From assembly GCA_036971475.1 (NCBI GenBank), contig JBAIZL010000001.1:97755350-97819349 (forward strand): DNA of 64,000 bases, in the 5' to 3' direction. The notes beneath the pieces are model-generated. The model searched no databases. It was not told the DNA's origin and saw only the letters and a program-made list of their open reading frames with translations. This DNA comes from Prosapia bicincta. Its lineage: Eukaryota > Arthropoda > Insecta > Hemiptera > Cercopidae. Every line of letters starts with the position of its first letter. Positions within the stretch are counted from its first letter, which is position 1. This document shows, in pieces, positions 35,120 through 46,251 of the stretch. The position numbers were made by a program, and so were the translations under genes.

Positions 35120-35750
35120 GAAAAACCAATGTTTCTTAGATAATGGTAAACTCAAGGTACGGAGATATCACAAATCTGTTTTGCTATGATGATTCTACAA
35201 CACTTATGTCTGATCAAACAAAAGCAAACTGGAATGTAGTTTTGTTGCCAGCTTCCTATTAGTGAACATTGCAAGAAACTAGAGGTTATAAAGAGCTATA
35301 ATGCTTCTAAGGGTAAAGGTAAATTCATTGTACCAAATGTGCTACAATACGTCATGTAGTTGTAAATACATCAAGAAGGGGGCCATTGTGCATTTTTTAT
35401 AACATCATCAAATTACAATGATTGATTCCTACGCACTATTGTGGGTAGCTGTGAAACCACACATATAAGGCTGTAAGTAGGAGACTGTTCTTGAAAGAGT
35501 TATATAAAGACTTAATCTTGCCAATTTTATGAGAGAATCCTAAAGATGAACTTAACCAGCAAACCACAACAGATAAATAAATTTGTAAAATTCCAAATTC
35601 AATTCCAGGCCCTTCTTATGAAAATGAAAAACAGGTTTTTGCATTCTGCTTTTCTAAGAAAAGAGGCATGATAAGTTTTTCCTGCAATTACTGTTTGAGA
35701 CCAGTGTGTGTCAAACTTCAAGCAATCCTAGGAAGTGAATACTAAGAGAA
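35120..35750 (+). pseudogene. piggyBac transposase C-terminal half, decayed
   Basis: In broken + strand frames: a 'WNVVLLPASY' block (about 35230-35260) resembling the W-x-D-N-x-V-V...S strand of piggyBac, an 'IKSYNASKGKGKFIVPNVLQ' block (about 35288-35345), a 'LFLKELYKDLILPIL' helix (about 35480-35530), and a cysteine-rich end with 'CFSKKRGMISFSCNYCLRPVC' (about 35645-35710). The order matches the DDE_Tnp_1_7 C-terminal half plus cysteine-rich domain. Many stops are present and no TTAA-flanked ends were identified. Confidence 0.5.
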
Positions 35751-35796
35751 GTAATAATTCAATTATAAATTGTCTAAATTTTCTATGTAAGTAATA

Positions 35797-37311
35797 CAGT
35801 AAAACCTCTCCTTAGGACACCTATATTTTATGAACTCCTCTATTTTACGGACAAATTTTCAATTCTTAGTCCTGTAACATAGTGATCTTTAATAAAACTT
35901 TCTCAACAATGATCACTTTTAAATACAGACAATATATTGACTGCTCTAAGTGATAAAATTAGTATAAATTTGTTGTCTGTATACACAACATTTTATTTAT
36001 GTAATTTTATCTGTGTAATGCACAGGTCTATCTGTAAATAGAGATATAACTCTGTCGATAGGCATAAAAAATCATTCTCCTTTAGTACAGTGTTGTAGAG
36101 TTGGCTTTTTAGAATTCTAATAATTTTCAGGCGATAGAATTTTGAGAACCATGGCCTACAGTGTAGTAGAGTTTGATCTTTACGCCTTCCAATAACTGTC
36201 AGGTGCCAGAATTCTGAGAAACATAGCCTACTTCCGGTGCTCTGTTTTCAGATTTAGTTTATTCAGTCAAGCTGTAGATCTATAGCGTACAGTATGTACT
36301 GCATGTTTTAACAGTTAACTGTATTTTATAAAGTTCATAGATACAAGAATGTGAAATATTTTCAATAAAGATTGTTTTTTATTTACTTTTTATACAAAAT
36401 TAATGGTAAACATAAAGCTCTTACAATAAAAGAAAAACTGAAGTTTTAGAGAGTAGGAAGGGGGAAAGTTTAAGTGTACAGCATCTTGCAGTAAAGTTTA
36501 AAATTGGAAAAACACAGATCAATGAATTCATAAAAAGTGAAGATCAGATAAATGCATTGTGGTTCAGCAATGGAAATAAAAACATAAAAAAATTAGGCAT
36601 AGAAAAACAGATTCAAGTGCTGTGGAGAAACTTGTTTTTGATTGGTTCTGTGTGATTAGGTAAAAAAACCTGCAAATAAGTAGTAGGTCTCTTAAAAAAA
36701 CACACTTTAAACATTAGCAAAGAATTAAATTTGGACAGCTTTAAGGTTTCATAGGTTGGTATACTATATGAAGTATCTGTTGAAGATAAATATAGGTGAA
36801 AATCTATATACGGAAGAAAACTGCAGTGATATTTCGACATTTATAAGAAATTATGAAGATGGCAAATTCATCAATAATAAGATGCTTATCAGTTACAAAC
36901 TTGCAGCTGACCAAATTAATTTTAGTAACGCAATTAAAAAATCAGTGAAGTGAAAGAATGTCTTTCATGAAATAAAGACGAAATAGGATTCACAGTAGCA
37001 GGTAATTTACTTATACATTTACAAAAAGAAGCTTAGAACGCTAACAGACAATATCAAATAGGTGACTATTTTGAAACTCAAAATTTACCGAAATATTTGA
37101 GCTTATAAAGTTTGAATTGATAAATCTTCCATGTTTTTTATTTTATTATAAATGTCTTTCAATTGCAATAAATTATTATATCTTCATTCAATGAAGATTG
37201 TCTCAATATTTTTTGACTGTAATTTTTTGATCTCTCAGAATAGCCGACACTGCCAAACAACAGACATTTGGAGAAGTATGGATGACACCCTCTGTTTGGA
37301 GGTTTTTACTG
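35797..37311 (+). mobile_element. Tigger-type element (1.5 kb), decayed, with TA duplication
   Basis: Left end CAGTAAAACCTCTCCTTAGG at 35797 and, read inward from the right, CAGTAAAAACCTCCAAACAG (ending 37311), both next to TA (35795-35796 and 37312-37313). The ends resemble those of the element at 29412-30372. It contains a partly deleted transposase gene on the + strand. Confidence 0.8.
36426..36960 (+). pseudogene. Tigger transposase N-terminal region, decayed
   Basis: Across frameshifts the + strand gives an 'LTIKEKLK' start, then a helix-turn-helix 'GESLSVQHLAVKFKIGKTQI' (about 36462-36520), 'EDQINALWFSNGNKN', and a second HTH part with 'ISKELNLDSFKVS' (about 36715-36750). These are the CENP-B-type DNA-binding halves. 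The DDE domain is missing between here and the right inverted repeat, so this is an internal-deletion derivative. Confidence 0.6.
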
Positions 37312-37313
37312 TA

Positions 37314-39756
37314 TTACTATGTTTAAAACAATAAAGTTAAAATACCATTTTAATTTTTCTATTTTTCATATTTTACAAAAGTAAGAATATTGGTATAGAT
37401 CAATTTAGTATTCTAGGGTTAATACATGACTTTAATATTTTATTTGAGGATCATGGTCTCAATATGTCCCCACTGTAGAGTTGAAACTATGATAGTTCTT
37501 TAACAAAATGTTTAAACTGTGACCAAATGGAATTAGGTATTTTATTCATACAATCCAAAACTAATCTTACAAGATATAATATTTACAACAAATTTATAAC
37601 AGCATAAATTATTTCTGTCCAACCTATGAAGTTGAATATGTGTTACAATTTATATTTAGCCAGTATTTCCAAATCATAATTTGTAATTGTTTAAGTAAAA
37701 TTTATAAGTGTTAAGTAGTTAAGGATAATCACTTGAGGACATGATATGAGATTACAAATGCACTATGTAGTATTATTTCAATTAAAACAATTTTATAAAA
37801 AAAAGGGAATCGTATTGTGTTTGGTTGTTATGTGTGGAAAGGAATCCAAATATAAGTATTGGTCATTCTGCTGCTGTACTTAATTGCCTTGATTGTGTAA
37901 CAGGCAGCTTGCTTCTTTCATAGAATAGCTTTTGCATATTCAATTTAATATCATTTAATTTATAACCAAATTATAGGTCATCCTGTAATTAAATTACACC
38001 TATAGCTACTCTAAAAAAATAATTCTGAATGGGTTAGAAAACAATTATAGTTTATTTTATATATCTTATCATTAATTTACAAACTGTGTTAATACTTGTA
38101 AAAGGTTTTCCTGCTTTGTAAATAAATGATGAAATTAACCATAAAAGAGAATACCCCTTCCAATTCTTGCTGTTTTGAAATGTCAAAAAACTAATAAAAT
38201 CACAATTATTACAATTTTGAATTATAATCAGTGGTTTTTGTTCAGTAATGTGGGTGTCTGTTTATAGGCTCCCTACTGGTATTGATCTACCCCTTCTACC
38301 TACATCCTGCCTGTTCCTCCCAGTGGCTAGTAACAAATCAATATAGACCATTCTGGTGAATGGAAACTTACTTGATCTTTAAATATTTTGATGTAGATTT
38401 TAGTTTTTGATTTTTATTATAAATGGCTATAAATAGCAGGTTAAGGCTACAACAGTAAATGTGATTAAAAATAGTGAATCATTTTAAAATTGTGTAATGT
38501 GAAAAGTTTATGAGTTATATTATTTTTGTTTGTTTTATTTTCAAGTCTTTGTTGTTTTGAAGTAAAAAAAAAATAATTTGTAAAATTACAAAATTTGCTG
38601 TGAAATTTAATTAACTTTGTAGTAAGTGTATTATAATGCATTTAAGAAATTAGCATGAAAGTACTTAAATATTTATAAAATATAAAACAGTAGTTGCAAT
38701 AATTCAATTATGGCTCAGGGTCTTTGACTAAATAAGCCAGTCACATGGTGTTCTACAGTAAACATATTTATAATAAAGGCTGTCAACAAAAAACAATAGC
38801 AGGAAATATTTTCTGAGTGGATTTGTAACATAAAACATTGTTTAACCTAAATTGAAGTTGACAAATGGCAATCTCTATTCTGTTCACTTGTAGCTTGGAT
38901 TGATTACTGTAGTTATATTATCGTTTAAAACAATTTCTAAAGTGCTCATTACCATTTTGAGTTATATTTTTGATATATTTCTTTTGAGAACCAGTTACAA
39001 AATATGCTCTGATAATAATTGCAGTTTACAATTTTTGGATTTCCTTAGGATAAATATTTTTTAAAAGAACATGTTACTAGAGCCTGTTGAAAATTTCAAA
39101 TCTTCAATTATCTTTTAAAGGCTTTTGATGTAAAGGACTGGCAATGGGAAATTTTTTTTTGTATGTGATAAAGATTGACAAGGTATGACATATGTCATTA
39201 AACCAGTACTGTTAAGAAAATTCCTATTTCATTTAGAAAACAAAAACTTTATATCATAAAGGCGGTTGATTTTTAAAATTAGTGTCTTGCAATGTGACAA
39301 CTAACTTATTGAATGCAGTTTTCTTTAAGTCTTAAATTATCCATTCCATGGGCAATAGGTACCAATTTCTCGTATCAATGCTAGGTGTTATCTTATGATA
39401 TTTTCTGCACTCCCAACTGACAATAAAATGCTGCCATTGAGTATTAAATATTCATTCACAAATACATTAGCATGATCACGTGGTATTCCACTAAACTGAT
39501 TTATTTAACTCTAAAGATCACTATACTTTCACCATAACCTGCCAAGTACTCTGTAATAAAGAAATGGGCTAACCCATTAATTAAATAATTTTAATGTTTT
39601 TTTAAACAAATTAAATATAGATGGACATATTTTATTGTTTTTTATTCAATTAAATAATTGTTTTGTGATAATCATTCATGTTTCCTGTGACTGGCCAATA
39701 GTCTTATTTTTTTGTATACAATTTATTCCTTCAATATAAATCTTCTAATTTTAAAA
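37314..39756. other. AT-rich stretch, nothing recognised
   Basis: 2.4 kb without a supported gene, repeat end or RNA. Confidence 0.35.
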
Positions 39757-40590
39757 ATACTTAACTAAGTGAATACATAATTGCTTACTTGCTGACGCGT
39801 TTCAAAACATTCATTCCTTTTACGAAGTTAACTCTCTACTAGCGGCATCGGTTGGGTGTAAACGGCCACGCAGACAAACCACACAAAAAACAACTAACAC
39901 ATATCCCTCACCTACTACAACAAAAACACACACAAAATAGCCTCCACATTAAAAAAACTCTATTACCAAATATCCTACAAAACAACAAATACTTTAAGAC
40001 ACACATACAACCTTTTCAAAAAGAAACTGACAAATGCAAACTCTCAGGTATTTACAAATTAACTTGTAACGATTGTCCCAACTATTACATCGGCCAAACT
40101 AGCAGGTCATTCTATACACGCTAACGAAGAACACATTTCCCAAAAAAAAACAAACAAACCCTAAATCCAGCTACGCAAAACACCTAAAAAACACCCAACA
40201 CACACACACCCACCGACATACACACTAATTTAAATGTTCTACATACATTAAAACAAAGTAAAAAACCAACAATCTTAGAAAAATATGAAATCTACAAACA
40301 CTACGCAACAGATAAAGAAAACGTATTAAATGATCACACACACTTTGAAGCCAACAGCCTTTTCTATTATATGACACACAACTAAACAACCCACCCCATT
40401 CCACAGTCATAAATCCATTCCCATTAGAGCCTTTACACCCAACTGATGCCCCCAGTAGAGGGTTAGCTTCGTAAAAGGAACGAATGTTTTGAAACTCGTC
40501 AGCAAGTAAGCAATTAACTGAACTTAGTTCAGTTTAAAATTAGTTTAATCAGTGAATTTAAGATGATTACATCAAGCAACTACAAATTTT
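39757..40590 (+). mobile_element. Penelope-like element, family A, copy 2 (has endonuclease, lacks RT)
   Basis: The left part (39757-39860) is an inverted copy of the 3' terminus (40420-40540): 'taactaagtgaatacataattgcttacttgctgacgcgtttcaaaac ... cggttgggtgtaaa'. After 'gtgtaaac' the sequence jumps to 'ggccacgcagacaaaccacacaaaaaac', equivalent to 19300 in copy 1, so the reverse transcriptase is deleted. The linker, GIY-YIG endonuclease and 3' end follow. The two copies therefore complement each other in content. Confidence 0.85.
39852..40365 (+). pseudogene. PLE family A linker and GIY-YIG endonuclease, broken
   Basis: An open frame (39852-40124) ends in LSGIYKLTCNDCPNYYIGQT followed by SRSFYTR: the GIY, the CxxC and the YIG of the PLE endonuclease, including the catalytic tyrosines and the start of the R-x3-(R/H) helix. 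A stop at 40122 and a frameshift interrupt it. A shifted frame continues with 'LKQSKKPTILEKYEIYKHYA' (about 40250-40310), the usual glutamate-containing C-terminal helix (LExYEIYKHY). The reverse transcriptase is absent. Confidence 0.85.
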
Positions 40591-42078
40591 CTGTTGTCAG
40601 GTTTACGAGTAACTGTGAATTATGTGTATTAGAAGCTTTTTTTTTATTTACAGACATGGCCATAATTTATCTACAGAATTATTACATATTTAAAAATAAA
40701 GTTCAATGCCTCTTATCATATGTTACAGTATGGAACTAATTAACAAGAATATAAAACAGATTTAACACAGCTAAACAGTTAAAAAAAATAGTATAAACTT
40801 ACAATTTGCATGTGATAATAAGACCACATATTGTGAGGAATTGAAGCCTATAAGCATAGCTAATGGTAGTGATTGGTATGTAGATTAATTATCTGTAAGC
40901 AAATGATAATAGTTTAACCTCTTCAACTTAAACAAGGGGCATGTAAGGATTTAAATACACAAACTGCAGTGAATTCCGTGGATGGACTTAAAACAATGTC
41001 TTTACTTTAACAAACAATGTCTTTACCTGAACTATCTTATTTTGTTACTTACATAGTGAAAATATAAGTTTAATTATAAAGGTACTTTTTATGTGTATTT
41101 TGTGGTCACTCAATAGACTTCAAGCTCTTAAAGATGCTTATACTGTTGGCAAAAAGCTTCCAACTATTGCTTAATTTTATTCGCTTGAAAAAAAAATTTC
41201 ATAACTATTCAACAAGACTGAATAGACATATCATTCTGTAATTCTGAATTGATATATTAAGGTTTACTAGACAGAATATTGTGCATTTTAAAAGTTATGG
41301 TGTTTGGTTTTGTATACTTTGATGGATTTCTCTGCTGTGGTTTCATTGATCCTTAGTAACACATAGTTAGCCAAGGAACTTTCCAATTCAACATACTCCA
41401 CAAAAATCCATACTCTTAGTTGGTAATTTCTTTGAATTATTCATACGTTTGTCAATGCTTAATATTTTTATGTATTCCTTTTCTACAATAACCACCATGA
41501 GTCTTCTGCAGCATTGGTCATGAGTATTACTAGCCCATAATTTTATTCTTGAATTTTGTAGTCCATAATTATAACCAACCTTAATTTAAAAAAAAACCAT
41601 AATTTTAACTATCTTGTTACATAAGTCATTTTATTTGTTCCTTATCTTATGGAAGCCAAAGAATAAAAGCAAATTTTAAGCATTAAAGCTCATTTGTCCT
41701 GCTGAAGTATGTTCAAGTATTTAAAACTTGTTTTGCCCAAGGTCATCACATTCCTATGTCAGTGCATTCTGAGAAGTCATTTCCTGCTGCTTCTCTATAG
41801 AAATTTAGAGAGTTCTTTTATTTCCTACTATACCTGTTCATTGCATATTTCTCACCAACCCTAACAATCTTTACACTGGGAATCACACTAACTATTAAAA
41901 AAATACAGTTTTATACACTATTGGTGTACATAAATTATGGCAAATGTCTATAATAATGAATGATAATTTTAAATGTCTATAATTAAAATTCAATTTTGAA
42001 AACAGAATAGAATAATTAAGTGGAAAATAAACTGTGATAAGAAAGTGGTCTGATTTATTAAGAAGAAAAATCAAACAA
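40591..42078. other. AT-rich stretch upstream of RUFY exon, nothing recognised
   Basis: If the exon at 27860 belongs to RUFY this is intron; otherwise it may include the promoter and 5' leader. No TATA box or initiator could be assigned with confidence. Confidence 0.35.
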
Positions 42079-42265
42079 ATGAGGATGATTGACCAAGATA
42101 TGGCTGTTGCTGGTGCACAGGACACGATATACCTGTGCAATTTTCGTGTATCTGTAGATGGGGAATGGCTCTGTCTCAAGGAATTACAGGATGTGGAGTT
42201 TAATATACCGGAGTCATTCCCCGAACCTCTAACTCCATCACCTGTAGAGCCGCCTATGTTACTTG
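42079..42265 (+). CDS. RUFY: RUFY-family protein, N-terminal exon
   Basis: Encodes MRMIDQDMAVAGAQ followed by DTIYLCNFRVSVDGEWLCL, a leader conserved in insect RUFY proteins just before the RUN domain, then a proline-rich segment (FPEPLTPSPVEPP). It ends at 42265 before GTACTT with one base of the next codon, in phase with the following exon (G + CA = Ala). The start is uncertain: the first in-frame ATG after an upstream stop (42028) is 42079, with others at 42085 and 42100. If an earlier exon exists, a splice acceptor at 42097 or 42121 (gcacag|GAC) is also possible. RUFY proteins act on endosomes and bind small GTPases through the RUN domain. Confidence 0.8.
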
Positions 42266-43829
42266 GTACTTATATTTTTAATTACAGTTTGGTTATTGTA
42301 ATTTTAACCATAAAAAATGTTTGTTTAACTATTATTTAACATAACAATGTCTGACTCTGAGTATAAAACCTTTTCTGGTACTACAAAATATTCTAATAGT
42401 GGTACAATATTTGTTTTTCTTATATTGAAAAGTTTAAATTATAAAAGTTGATAAGCTTTTGTTTAATAATAGGTAGTTGAAACATATAGTGTTAAAAAAT
42501 ATTGTATTTTATGTTATTTGGTTGCTTCATTTTGTCAAAAATTGAAAATTTATTTTTGAGTTAAAGCAATCATTACCTAATAATACAAACACATTTAAAA
42601 TATACCAGAAAATAGTTTTAAGAATTTACACACACACTGGACAAAACGTTTAGTTTAAATCTAAATATAATAAGAAATAATTATAAAATATTATTTATCA
42701 AAATAGTCATGCTTAAACATTTTTGTAAGTATAGTAACTATTTATTTCTAATAATGTTGTAATCATTCATACTGTCTAAATTTAAGTATTAATTATAAAG
42801 TATTATTATTTTCCCAGTTTTCTTTACCTGGAAACTAGGAATAATTAGTATTTGAACCTAATAATTTTTGTCTAATATGTATAAGGTTATAAGTGTTCCC
42901 ACAAATTTATTCCTGTATTTAAAGTGAATTATATTATTTTTATTGTCCTTGTGTTATAATATATCAATATTTTTAGTTCTATATTATTGCTATGAATCCA
43001 AGGTGGAAAAACATGGGCAAGCCAACAAAAAAAGACAAGAATTACAAACATAAATTTTATATAAATATTGAGTTATAGCTTACATTTGGTAAAGTTCGGT
43101 TATATTTATTGTGAGTTTGTATTGATTTCATTGATTAATAAATACATGAAACTCATATGCCAAACTCAGATCTTACTTACTAGTGATTTAGAATATTTTA
43201 AATAAAAACCGCACCAATTTCCATTTTACAAATATAAAAATACTAAAAGTGGTTTTAAAACAAAAATTTATTTTAAACATTAACAAAAAACAGAATATAT
43301 AAGATTTTAATACTTATTCATTACTCAAATAAATGAATTTTTTGAACCAATTTTTTTATATGATTGTCTTTGAAAGTCATTATTTTGTTTTTAAGCAATA
43401 AAATTAAACAACTTTCTCTTCAAGGATTCCAAATGTCATAGTTTGACCTTCAGCAAAAGTCTTTAGTTTTTTAATAGCATAATTATTATGATCTAGTTAT
43501 TTAAATCTATGAACGTTAAGAAAATTAATAAAATATCACAGGTTGTATTTTCATTAGATTAGTGAATGTTTTTTTACCCTATGAGAAAGATAGACCTACA
43601 GGTTTTAGAATACCTTTTACTTGATTTTATCATATTTTGTTTTTGAGAATTTTCAAATTTAAGTTTGCAGTTATTGGATCTGTTGATTTCTTTTAAATTA
43701 ACAAAACAAATATTAGATAAATGTTTGCTTTTAATTGTTTATGTTTGGATCGTATTCTGAAAGTTTTCTTGGCTATTATTTATATTACTTAGAATATGAA
43801 TAAGAGAAATAAATTTATTATTTAAAAAG

Positions 43830-44481
43830 TTTTTTTTTTCCCCCAGGCGAAAAACCTATCAAGGTTATCATCGCCTAACTAAAGTTTTATTTTAAATAAT
43901 TATTTCAAAATAAAACTAACCAACTAAACAAAATAATATAAAATAAAATATTTAATACTAATTGTAACTAAACGAAAGAAACTAAAATTATACATAATTT
44001 AAATATTATTAAATAGATTCAGGTGGCGTAAGAAAGCGATGACACGGTCGATAGCCATGACATTGTCCCTTTAAACTACCTCGAAGATGGTAATGTACAT
44101 ACAAATCGCTCAACTCATCACAATCAAGCAGGATATGCTTGATTGTAATATTGCTTCTACAAAACGGACATAGTGGTGGATCCTCATGTCGCATCAACCA
44201 TCCATGCGTTAACAAAGAGTGGCCGATGCGAAGTCGAGTAACCACCACTTCCTCCCTACGATTCGAACGAACAGATGTCCTCCATGGTCGGACGGTATTT
44301 TTGATGTCCCTCAGCTTGTTTCTATATACATTTTGCCATTCTTCATTCCACACAGAGAATAGTATAGTTTTAACATTGCATACAAAATCTGATACCATTA
44401 CACGTTGTGTCGATGGTACCATACTTGTAGCTAATTTTGCTCCTTCATCTGCTTTAGTGTTTCCAAATTTTCCGCAGTGAT

Positions 44482-44485
<4 letters not shown>
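43830..44485 (-). mobile_element. 5'-truncated non-LTR retrotransposon
   Basis: On the minus strand the element ends with a 3' hairpin (AGGCGA ... AACC-TTGAT-AGGTT ... TCGCCT, 43845-43876), GGGGG, then about ten A residues (T run 43830-43839 on the + strand). The coding end lies at 44009-44485. It is antisense to RUFY in its second intron. The truncated 5' side abuts a 39-base A run on the + strand (44486-44524), which is unusual. Confidence 0.85.
44009..44485 (-). pseudogene. Non-LTR retrotransposon ORF2 C-terminus (RNase H and zinc-knuckle end)
   Basis: The open minus-strand frame begins inside an RNase H domain: KYHCGKFGNTKADEGAKLA contains the G-N-x-x-A-D-x-x-A-K helix with the last catalytic aspartate. 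It continues through 'RREEVVVTRLRIGHSLLTHG' and then PLCPFCRSNITIKHILLDC, the C-x2-C...H-x4-C pattern at the end of I/R1/Jockey-group reverse transcriptase proteins. It stops at 44009. All upstream domains (endonuclease, reverse transcriptase) are missing by 5' truncation, so the fragment is inactive. Confidence 0.85.
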
Positions 44486-44526
<41 letters not shown>

Positions 44527-44742
44527 TTGATGTTATCATAACAAAAGTTTTCTTCTTTTAATTGTAATCTCTTATACATGTGAGTATTGTCGGTTTTATA
44601 TATTTAAATTAGAAATTAGATCATATTTAGGAGTTTTAGTAATATCAAGTTAATTTATGTTTCATAGAAATATAATAACAATGATCATAAAGATGAGCAA
44701 AGAGTAATTTAATTAATTTACTTTGTTGTTTATGTTATATAG

Positions 44743-44921
44743 CACGTGATCCTGTTATAATTGAGAGAAGAAATTTAGTGAACATTTCCAAATTAATTGT
44801 TAAAGAGCTGATTGAAACATCTTTGAAATATGGCCGAATGTTGGACTCAGACCATATGCCTCTCCAGCATTTCTTCATTGTACTGGAACATGTATTGCGA
44901 CATGGGCTGCGTCCTAAAAAG
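44743..44921 (+). CDS. RUFY: RUFY exon, start of RUN domain
   Basis: Acceptor 'ttatatag|CA', donor 'aaaaag|GTTAGT'. With the base carried from the previous exon it gives exactly 60 codons: ARDPVIIERRNLVNISKLI, then helices ending in DSDHMPLQHFFIVLEHVL and RHGLRPKK. This is the first part of the RUN domain, a helical bundle that binds Rab/Rap/Arl-type GTPases. It ends in phase 0. No disruption. Confidence 0.97.
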
Positions 44922-46141
44922 GTTAGTATTTAAACTGGTATAAGGCTGACATGCCCATGTTTAATGATATACTTTAATATTGAAGTTATTGTATTCTCTA
45001 TCTTATACATTTTAATGATCATGCATTACTCTTCAAACATTTGCAAGACATGAATGTAACTTTATTGTCCTACAATTAGTGACATCTGCAAGTTTATATT
45101 GATTGGTTATCTCTCAAACTACTGTGCACAATCTATTGCAAGCAATATGTGGTGTACACTCTACTGTGCAAGGCTCTTGCCATTTTCTGGCAGTGTTGAA
45201 CAGTCACTTAGACAAGGCACTTAATCTCTTTTCTCGTCCTGGTTTTCTCTCTGCTATTTTGGCTCATTCTTAAATGTTGTTTCATCTTCATTTGAACGTT
45301 TGATTTTACAATCCTTACTCATATCAAAGAGTCATTTATTTTATCAAATTCAACTTATTATTAACTTTGTATTTATTATTATTTTCTTGTTAAATGTTAT
45401 TCAACCACAAGTGTTAGGATGTGGTCAACTATTTATGAAACTTTTGTTAGTGAAACTTCTGTATAATTTATTTTTTAGTGAACAACTAATTTACTAATCA
45501 GTAATTACTAGTTAGTAATTTCTGTAATTAACTAATCAGAAAATTTAAAGTGTTTTAGTAAACAGTTTTAGTGGAAAGTGGTGTGCACACCCGAGGCCTT
45601 CAACTACACCTATAAAGAACATTTTATTAAACATAAGTTAGTGTTTTTTAGCAATTTTTAACTGTTCAAATTTTGTCTATAAACTCTCTGGTAAATTATA
45701 AATTAGAGATAACTCACAGATTTGCCTTTACATTTATCTATGTGGTCCTGTCTATAAAGTCTCTGGTAAATTATAAATTAGAGATCTCACAGATTTGCCT
45801 TAAAATTTATCTATGTGGTCCTGTCTATAAAGTCTCTGGTAAATTATAAATTAGAGATAACTCACAGATTTGCCTTTAAATTTATCTATGTGGTCCTGTC
45901 TATAAAGTCTCTGGTAAATTATAAATTAGAGATCTCACAGATTTGCCTTAAAATTTATCTATGTAGTCCTCCAAAAATATTATTAATTTTTATGTCTTTT
46001 CAATCTATAATTTGGGTGAAACTCATGCATTCTAATAAAGAATATAATCAGCTTCCAAACAGAGAATAATAACAAAAATTTATTTTTTACATTACTGAGT
46101 ACTAGTTCTTCATATCACATAATATTTTTGTGTGATTACAG
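44922..46141 (+). other. RUFY intron with higher-order tandem repeat
   Basis: GTTAGT donor, 'gtgattacag' acceptor ending at 46141. Apart from the repeat at 45675-45970 and frames made by it, nothing is recognised. Confidence 0.85.
45675..45970. repeat. Tandem repeat, four units of about 72-75 bp in A-B-A-B order
   Basis: Unit starts 'gtctataaa(c/g)tctctggtaaattataaatt' at about 45676, 45750, 45824 and 45898. Units 1 and 3 read 'agagataactcacag', units 2 and 4 read 'agagatctcacag' and 'ttaaaattt', so the basic repeat grew by duplication of a two-unit block. Chance open frames cross it. Confidence 0.95.
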
Positions 46142-46251
46142 GGTCTTCTGGGACCAAAAAAAGAACTATGGGATATTCTGCAAATGGTTGAAAAGTTAGC
46201 ACCAGAAGCTCAAGATATTACCACAAGTGTCCGTGACTTACCCACAGTCAG
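46142..46251 (+). CDS. RUFY: RUFY exon, RUN domain
   Basis: Acceptor 'attacag|GGT', donor 'cagtcag|GTAATT'. Encodes GLLGPKKELWDILQMVEKL, then PEAQDITTSVRDLPTV and two bases of an arginine codon completed in the next exon (AG + A). This is the conserved middle of RUFY RUN domains. No disruption. Confidence 0.97.

Larger units (their letters stand above)
42266..44742 (+). other. RUFY intron with non-LTR retrotransposon tail
   Basis: GTACTT donor at 42266, acceptor 'tatgttatatag' ending at 44742. 42266-43829 is AT-rich with nothing recognised; the retrotransposon tail follows. Confidence 0.8.

Noticed and set aside
37152..37334. 60-codon frame at the right end of the Tigger at 35.8 kb
   Set aside because: It runs through the element's inverted repeat and has no motif.
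44139..44480. 113-codon plus-strand frame in the RUFY intron
   Set aside because: Antisense shadow of the non-LTR RNase H end.
45815..46069. 84-codon frame with an internal repeat
   Set aside because: Created by the tandem repeat at 45675-45970; the repeated peptide just reflects the DNA repeat.
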